Below are positions 60,699 through 64,000 of a stretch of 64,000 nucleotides of DNA, piece by piece. Within the stretch, counting starts at the first letter, position 1. The number at the start of each line of letters is the position of its first letter. The notes under the pieces were generated by a model. That model was given only the letters and a program-made list of their open reading frames with translations. It made no database searches and was not told the DNA's origin. The translations under genes were made by a program, and so were the position numbers. The stretch is from Streptomyces sp. SirexAA-E. Its GTDB lineage: Bacteria; Actinomycetota; Actinomycetes; Streptomycetales; Streptomycetaceae. The stretch spans positions 3,472,001 to 3,536,000 of the forward strand of contig NC_015953.1 in NCBI RefSeq assembly GCF_000177195.2, written 5' to 3'.

Positions 60699-61373
60699 AT
60701 GCACTCACGTCACGGACCGAGCAACCTTCCGCGGACGTTCGCGGCCGCGGCCGTCCTCCTGCTGGCGGCAGCCGGTCCGGCGGCAGCGACCGCCGGACCG
60801 GAACCACCTCCCGCGGTCGCCGCCACGGCGGCGTCCGCCCCCGCCGACCGCGCCGATCCACGGACCGGGACCGCGACCATGGCCGTCCCGGCGATCGGCA
60901 TCAGCGACCTGCGCGTCGTCCCGTACGAGGGGACGACGGACGACCGCGCGGGCACCCGCATCCAGGACCGGGGGGTGGCCGCGAGCCCGTACGGCGAGCG
61001 GGGCGGCGTCGGCCCGGGCGAGAAGGGCAACTACCTGGTGACCGCCCACCGGATCAAGGCCGGCGGCGTGCTGCGGGACCTGCCCTCGCTGGACGAGGGC
61101 GACTCCGTCTTCGTCACGGCGGACGGGACGGTCCACGAGTACCGGATCACCGAGACCCGGACGACGTCCTTCCGCTCCGAGCGGTCCCTCGCCGAGCAGC
61201 GGGCCAAGGTGCCGGGCTCCCCGGGCGAGAAGCCGACACGGGCCATGATCACCGTGTCGACCTGCGCCACTCCGGAGGACGACGCGGCCGGGAACCACTG
61301 GCGCGACGGCAACGACAACCCGGAGCACCGCATCGACAAGATCGGCGTGCTGGTGGCCTCCAGGCCCTCCTGA
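60699..61373 (+). CDS. Class E sortase
   Basis: 224 residues from ATG 60699. An N-terminal signal/anchor (FAAAAVLLLAAAGPAAATAG), then the sortase fold with His (YLVTAHRIKAGG), catalytic Cys (MITVSTCATPEDD) and Arg (EHRIDKIGVL). Class E sortases of Streptomyces attach LAXTG proteins such as chaplins to peptidoglycan; the class F/E distinction is not certain here. No substrate gene is adjacent. It lies 98 bases after the ABC-F gene. Confidence 0.82.
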   Translation: MHSRHGPSNLPRTFAAAAVLLLAAAGPAAATAGPEPPPAVAATAASAPADRADPRTGTATMAVPAIGISDLRVVPYEGTTDDRAGTRIQDRGVAASPYGERGGVGPGEKGNYLVTAHRIKAGGVLRDLPSLDEGDSVFVTADGTVHEYRITETRTTSFRSERSLAEQRAKVPGSPGEKPTRAMITVSTCATPEDDAAGNHWRDGNDNPEHRIDKIGVLVASRPS

Positions 61374-61393
61374 GACGCGCGGCGTCCGACCGC

Positions 61394-63817
61394 TCAGGCG
61401 CCCTGGGGCAGGTCCAGCCACCGGGAGGTGCCGGGTTCGACGACGTAGGTGTGCCCGTCCAGCCTGACCCGGACGCCCGGACGGCCGGAGTCCGGCACCG
61501 CGATCCTGAGCTGCTCGGCCCGCAGCCGGAGGTCGACGTCCCAGTGCCGCCTGAAGCGGAGGCGCACCCGGAACTTCGACAGCTGCGGCAGCGACGCGGG
61601 GCTGAGCCACAGGGCGTCGTCCCGGGTGTCCAGACCGGTCAGCCCGCGCTGCACGAGGTCGAGGGTGCCGGCCATCGCGCCGAGGTGGATGCCCTCCTCC
61701 GTCGTGCCGCCCTGGACGTCCGCGACGTCGCCGGTCAGCGCCTCCTCGGCGTACGTCCAGGCGTCGTCCCGGTTCACCCGGGCCAGCACCCAGGCGTGGA
61801 CGAGCGAGCTGAGGGTGGAGCCGTGGCTCGTGCGCGCCGCGTAGTAGTCGACCGTGGAGTGCCAGGTGGCGTCGTCCAGTTCGTGGCCCAGGCCCCGGAA
61901 GAGGGCCGCGAGCTCCCGGGGGGAGAAGAGGTAGCCGAGCATCAGCACGTCGGCCTGTTTGGACGCCTGGTAGCGGTTGACGGTGTCGCCCTCCGCCTCC
62001 AGGATCCGGTCCAGCCGCCGGATGTCCCCGTACCGGGCCCGGTAGCCGGCCCAGTCGAGCTCGGCCAGTTCCCCGTAGCCCGCGAACTGGCTGACGACGC
62101 CCCGGTGCCAGGGCACGTACAGCCGGTGCGCGATGTCGTCCCAGCGGGACAGCTCGCCGGGGTCCAGCCCGATCTGCTCGAACAGCTGGCCGCACCGGCT
62201 GCCGGGCAGGTCGCGGCAGAGCTCTCCGGCCCGCGAGAGCACCCAGGCCGCCGTCACGTTGGTGTACGTGTTGTCGTCGAGGCCCGGCCTCTCGGCCCCC
62301 GGGTAGCCGTCGTGGTACTCGTCGGGCCCGACCACCCCCCGGATGCGGTACCGGCCGAGCGATTCGTCCCACTCGGCGCGGTCGGCCCAGAAGCGGGCGA
62401 CCTGGAGCAGCGTCTCCGCGCCGTTGCCGTACAGGTAGTCGGTGTCGCCGGTGGCCTGGCAGTACTGCCACACGTTGTAGGCGACGGCCGAGCCCACATG
62501 GTGCTGGAGGTGGGAGTGGTCCGGCAGCCAGCGGCCCGAGCGGGGGTTGAGGTGGACCTGCTGCGTCTCCTCGCGGCCCTCGTCGGCGCTCTGCCACGGG
62601 AACATCGCCCCCGCCCGGCCGGCCGCACGCGCCGCCCGGCAGGCCGCGGGCAGCCGGCGGTGCCGGTAGTCGAGCAACCCCCTTGACACCTCCGGGAGAT
62701 GGAGGTTCAGGAAGGGCAGGACGAACAGCTCGTCCCAGAACACGTGCCCCCGGTACGCCTCACCGTGCAGTCCCCTGGCCGGGACCCCGACGTCGAGTTC
62801 CGCCGTGTGCGGGGAGAGTGTCTGCAACACATGGAACAGGTGCAGCCGAAGGATGCGTCCCGGCTCGCCCGGCACCTCCAGCCGGGCCTGCTGCCACAGG
62901 TCGGCCCAGGCCCGGTGGTGCGAGGCCAGCAGCGCCGGGTACGCCGGGGCCCGGCCGACCGCCAGGACCGCTGCCCGCAGCGGGCTGCCGATGGCCGGGT
63001 CGCGGGAGGTGTACAGCGCGACGGTCTTGTCGACGACGGCCGGGGACCCGGGGCCCAGCGGGAGCAGCAGGTTCTGCTGGACCGCCCTGGGCTGCTGTTC
63101 GGGCTCGGCCGGATGCTCCCCGCCGTCCGATCCCGGACCGCAGGCCGCCACGGTCCTGGCGGCCAGCGCGACCTGGATGTCCGACTCCACGGTGCGGCAC
63201 CGCAGCCACACGGTGGAGCCGTGCTCCGTGCCGGTCTCCCACCCGGTCAGATGGCGGTCGGCCAGCTCCCGGTAGCGGGCGACCCCGCGGTTGCGTACGT
63301 CGCCGTCGATGGCGGCCACCACCTCCAGCTCGCCCTCCCAGCCCTCGGCGGTGAACACCGTGTGCAGCGCCGCGAGATGGGGATCGCCCATGTGCACCAG
63401 CCGGTCCTGCTCCACGGTGAGCCGCCGGCCCAGGTCGTCCTCGTAGACGGAGCGGCGGCTCAGGGTGCCGCCACGCAGATCGAGCCACTGCCGGTGCTCG
63501 ACGAGGTAGGGGTGGTCCGGGTGCAGCCAGGGGCCGGGTGGCGCCTTCGCGGGCCGCAGGCGGTAGCGCAGCGGCAGCCAGTTCGGCAGGTTGACCATGT
63601 CCTCGTTCTCCACGTCCCTGCCCTGGACGGAGGAGACCAGCCGGTTGTAGCAGCCCGCGACATAGGTGCCGGGATAGTGCGTCTCGGCCGCGTGCGTCTC
63701 GGGCGCGGCGCCCCGGGTCGCGAAGTAGCCGTTGCCCAGCGTGCACAGCGCCTCCCGCAGACGCTCCTGCTCCGGGTCGTAGCCCTCGTACGCCCAGATC
63801 CACGCCGGACGTCCCAT
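61394..63817 (-). CDS. Glycoside hydrolase family 65 disaccharide phosphorylase
   Basis: 807 residues, typical GH65 length. N-terminal beta-sandwich (LCTLGNGYFATRGAAPETHA, VHMGDPHLAALHTVFTAEG), then an (alpha/alpha)6 barrel with the catalytic acid Glu in GVVGPDEYHDGYP and phosphate-site segments FWDELFVLPFLNL and HLGAMAGTLDLVQRGLTGL. It phosphorolyses maltose, trehalose or kojibiose into glucose 1-phosphate. The start overlaps the stop of the HAD phosphatase (TGATG), and a beta-phosphoglucomutase next to it completes the step to glucose 6-phosphate. Confidence 0.92.
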   Translation of the reverse strand: MGRPAWIWAYEGYDPEQERLREALCTLGNGYFATRGAAPETHAAETHYPGTYVAGCYNRLVSSVQGRDVENEDMVNLPNWLPLRYRLRPAKAPPGPWLHPDHPYLVEHRQWLDLRGGTLSRRSVYEDDLGRRLTVEQDRLVHMGDPHLAALHTVFTAEGWEGELEVVAAIDGDVRNRGVARYRELADRHLTGWETGTEHGSTVWLRCRTVESDIQVALAARTVAACGPGSDGGEHPAEPEQQPRAVQQNLLLPLGPGSPAVVDKTVALYTSRDPAIGSPLRAAVLAVGRAPAYPALLASHHRAWADLWQQARLEVPGEPGRILRLHLFHVLQTLSPHTAELDVGVPARGLHGEAYRGHVFWDELFVLPFLNLHLPEVSRGLLDYRHRRLPAACRAARAAGRAGAMFPWQSADEGREETQQVHLNPRSGRWLPDHSHLQHHVGSAVAYNVWQYCQATGDTDYLYGNGAETLLQVARFWADRAEWDESLGRYRIRGVVGPDEYHDGYPGAERPGLDDNTYTNVTAAWVLSRAGELCRDLPGSRCGQLFEQIGLDPGELSRWDDIAHRLYVPWHRGVVSQFAGYGELAELDWAGYRARYGDIRRLDRILEAEGDTVNRYQASKQADVLMLGYLFSPRELAALFRGLGHELDDATWHSTVDYYAARTSHGSTLSSLVHAWVLARVNRDDAWTYAEEALTGDVADVQGGTTEEGIHLGAMAGTLDLVQRGLTGLDTRDDALWLSPASLPQLSKFRVRLRFRRHWDVDLRLRAEQLRIAVPDSGRPGVRVRLDGHTYVVEPGTSRWLDLPQGA

Positions 63818-64000
63818 CAGTCGTCCTCCCCGCCGGACAGCAGGTCACCCGGGTCGCTCACGACGACGTCCGCACCGTGCCGGAGCAGATCGTCGGCGCT
63901 GCCGCTCCCCTGGGTCCGGTCCACGCCCACCACCAGGCCGAAGCCGCCCCGGCGTCCCGCCTCCACACCGGCGAGCGCGTCCTCCACGACGGCGGTGTCC
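63817..64000 (-). CDS. HAD-family phosphatase, probable beta-phosphoglucomutase (partial)
   Basis: The window edge cuts this gene; 60 C-terminal residues are visible. They begin DTAVVEDALAGVEAGRRGGF, which is the conserved motif IV of HAD beta-phosphoglucomutases (VVEDA-x-AGVEA), followed by FGLVVGVDRTQ and a C-terminal DVVVSDPGDL. It probably converts beta-glucose 1-phosphate from the GH65 enzyme into glucose 6-phosphate. One-base overlap with the GH65 start. Confidence 0.85.
   Translation of the reverse strand, partial: DTAVVEDALAGVEAGRRGGFGLVVGVDRTQGSGSADDLLRHGADVVVSDPGDLLSGGEDD

Noticed and set aside
60611..62686. 691-codon plus-strand and 630-codon minus-strand frames across the sortase and GH65 genes
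   Set aside because: Both are shadow frames, Arg/Gly/Pro-rich without domains, covering two well-supported genes.

Overview
High GC content, wobble-biased codons, GTG/TTG starts, and family content (DUF2637, a CebR-type operator, class E sortase, CBM2-tailed lytic polysaccharide monooxygenase, bacteriophytochrome kinase, SpoIIE-type phosphatase) point to a Streptomyces chromosome. The left half is accessory DNA and the right half (from about 32.9 kb) is ordinary chromosome.

Layout. (1) 0.1-20.7 kb: an integrative mobilizable element. It carries a tyrosine integrase with an amber codon exactly at the catalytic tyrosine, an excisionase, a HTH regulator facing a 30-bp palindrome, a DUF3631 NTPase, a DUF2637 membrane protein, MobC and a relaxase. 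Cargo follows: an NAD(P) oxidoreductase, a HTH/TPR regulator, a Sir2-like protein, UDP-glucose dehydrogenase, a MazG-like protein, a low-GC HEPN/Toprim protein, a frameshifted membrane protein, an HNH nuclease and a ribbon-helix-helix/PIN toxin-antitoxin pair. It ends at a 47-bp copy of the 3' half of a tRNA-Gly(CCC) gene. (2) 20.7-30.9 kb: a second island, ending at a second copy of the same 47 bp. All its genes are on the minus strand in two operons. The first encodes a Crp/Fnr-type cyclic-nucleotide receptor, a class III nucleotide cyclase, a P-loop protein and a 294-aa protein. A strong terminator and a TGTGA-N6-TCAC(C) Crp-like site follow. The second operon encodes a small protein, a paralogous P-loop protein, two small regulatory-type proteins and a protein with a deoxyribosyltransferase/TIR-like N-terminus. 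Four of the proteins share the short motif [IV]N[ST]GxVxGGQ. This looks like one undescribed second-messenger system and is the main finding. (3) 30.9-32.9 kb: border debris, with a third copy of an element-end repeat, a truncated ORF and a DUF6461-like gene.

(4) 32.9-47.5 kb: chromosomal genes. They include a serine hydrolase, a relic of an ABC permease, a PIG-L deacetylase, a polysaccharide deacetylase, Lrp, an LLM oxidoreductase with a deaminase, AraC regulators, an NmrA-like oxidoreductase, a DUF1838 gene interrupted by an amber codon, and a TetR-MFS-SDR module with matching operators. (5) 47.8-52.4 kb: a GAF/PP2C phosphatase, a response regulator and a convergent bacteriophytochrome histidine kinase. 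(6) 52.6-54.1 kb: a MITE whose end supplies the stop codon of a secreted LPMO gene that has a CebR box upstream. (7) 54.7-57.5 kb: a cold-shock protein, a DEAD-box helicase and two small proteins. (8) 57.6-64 kb: a GvpU-like protein, a MerR regulator, an ABC-F ATPase with a long leader, a class E sortase, a GH65 phosphorylase and the end of a HAD phosphatase gene cut by the window edge.
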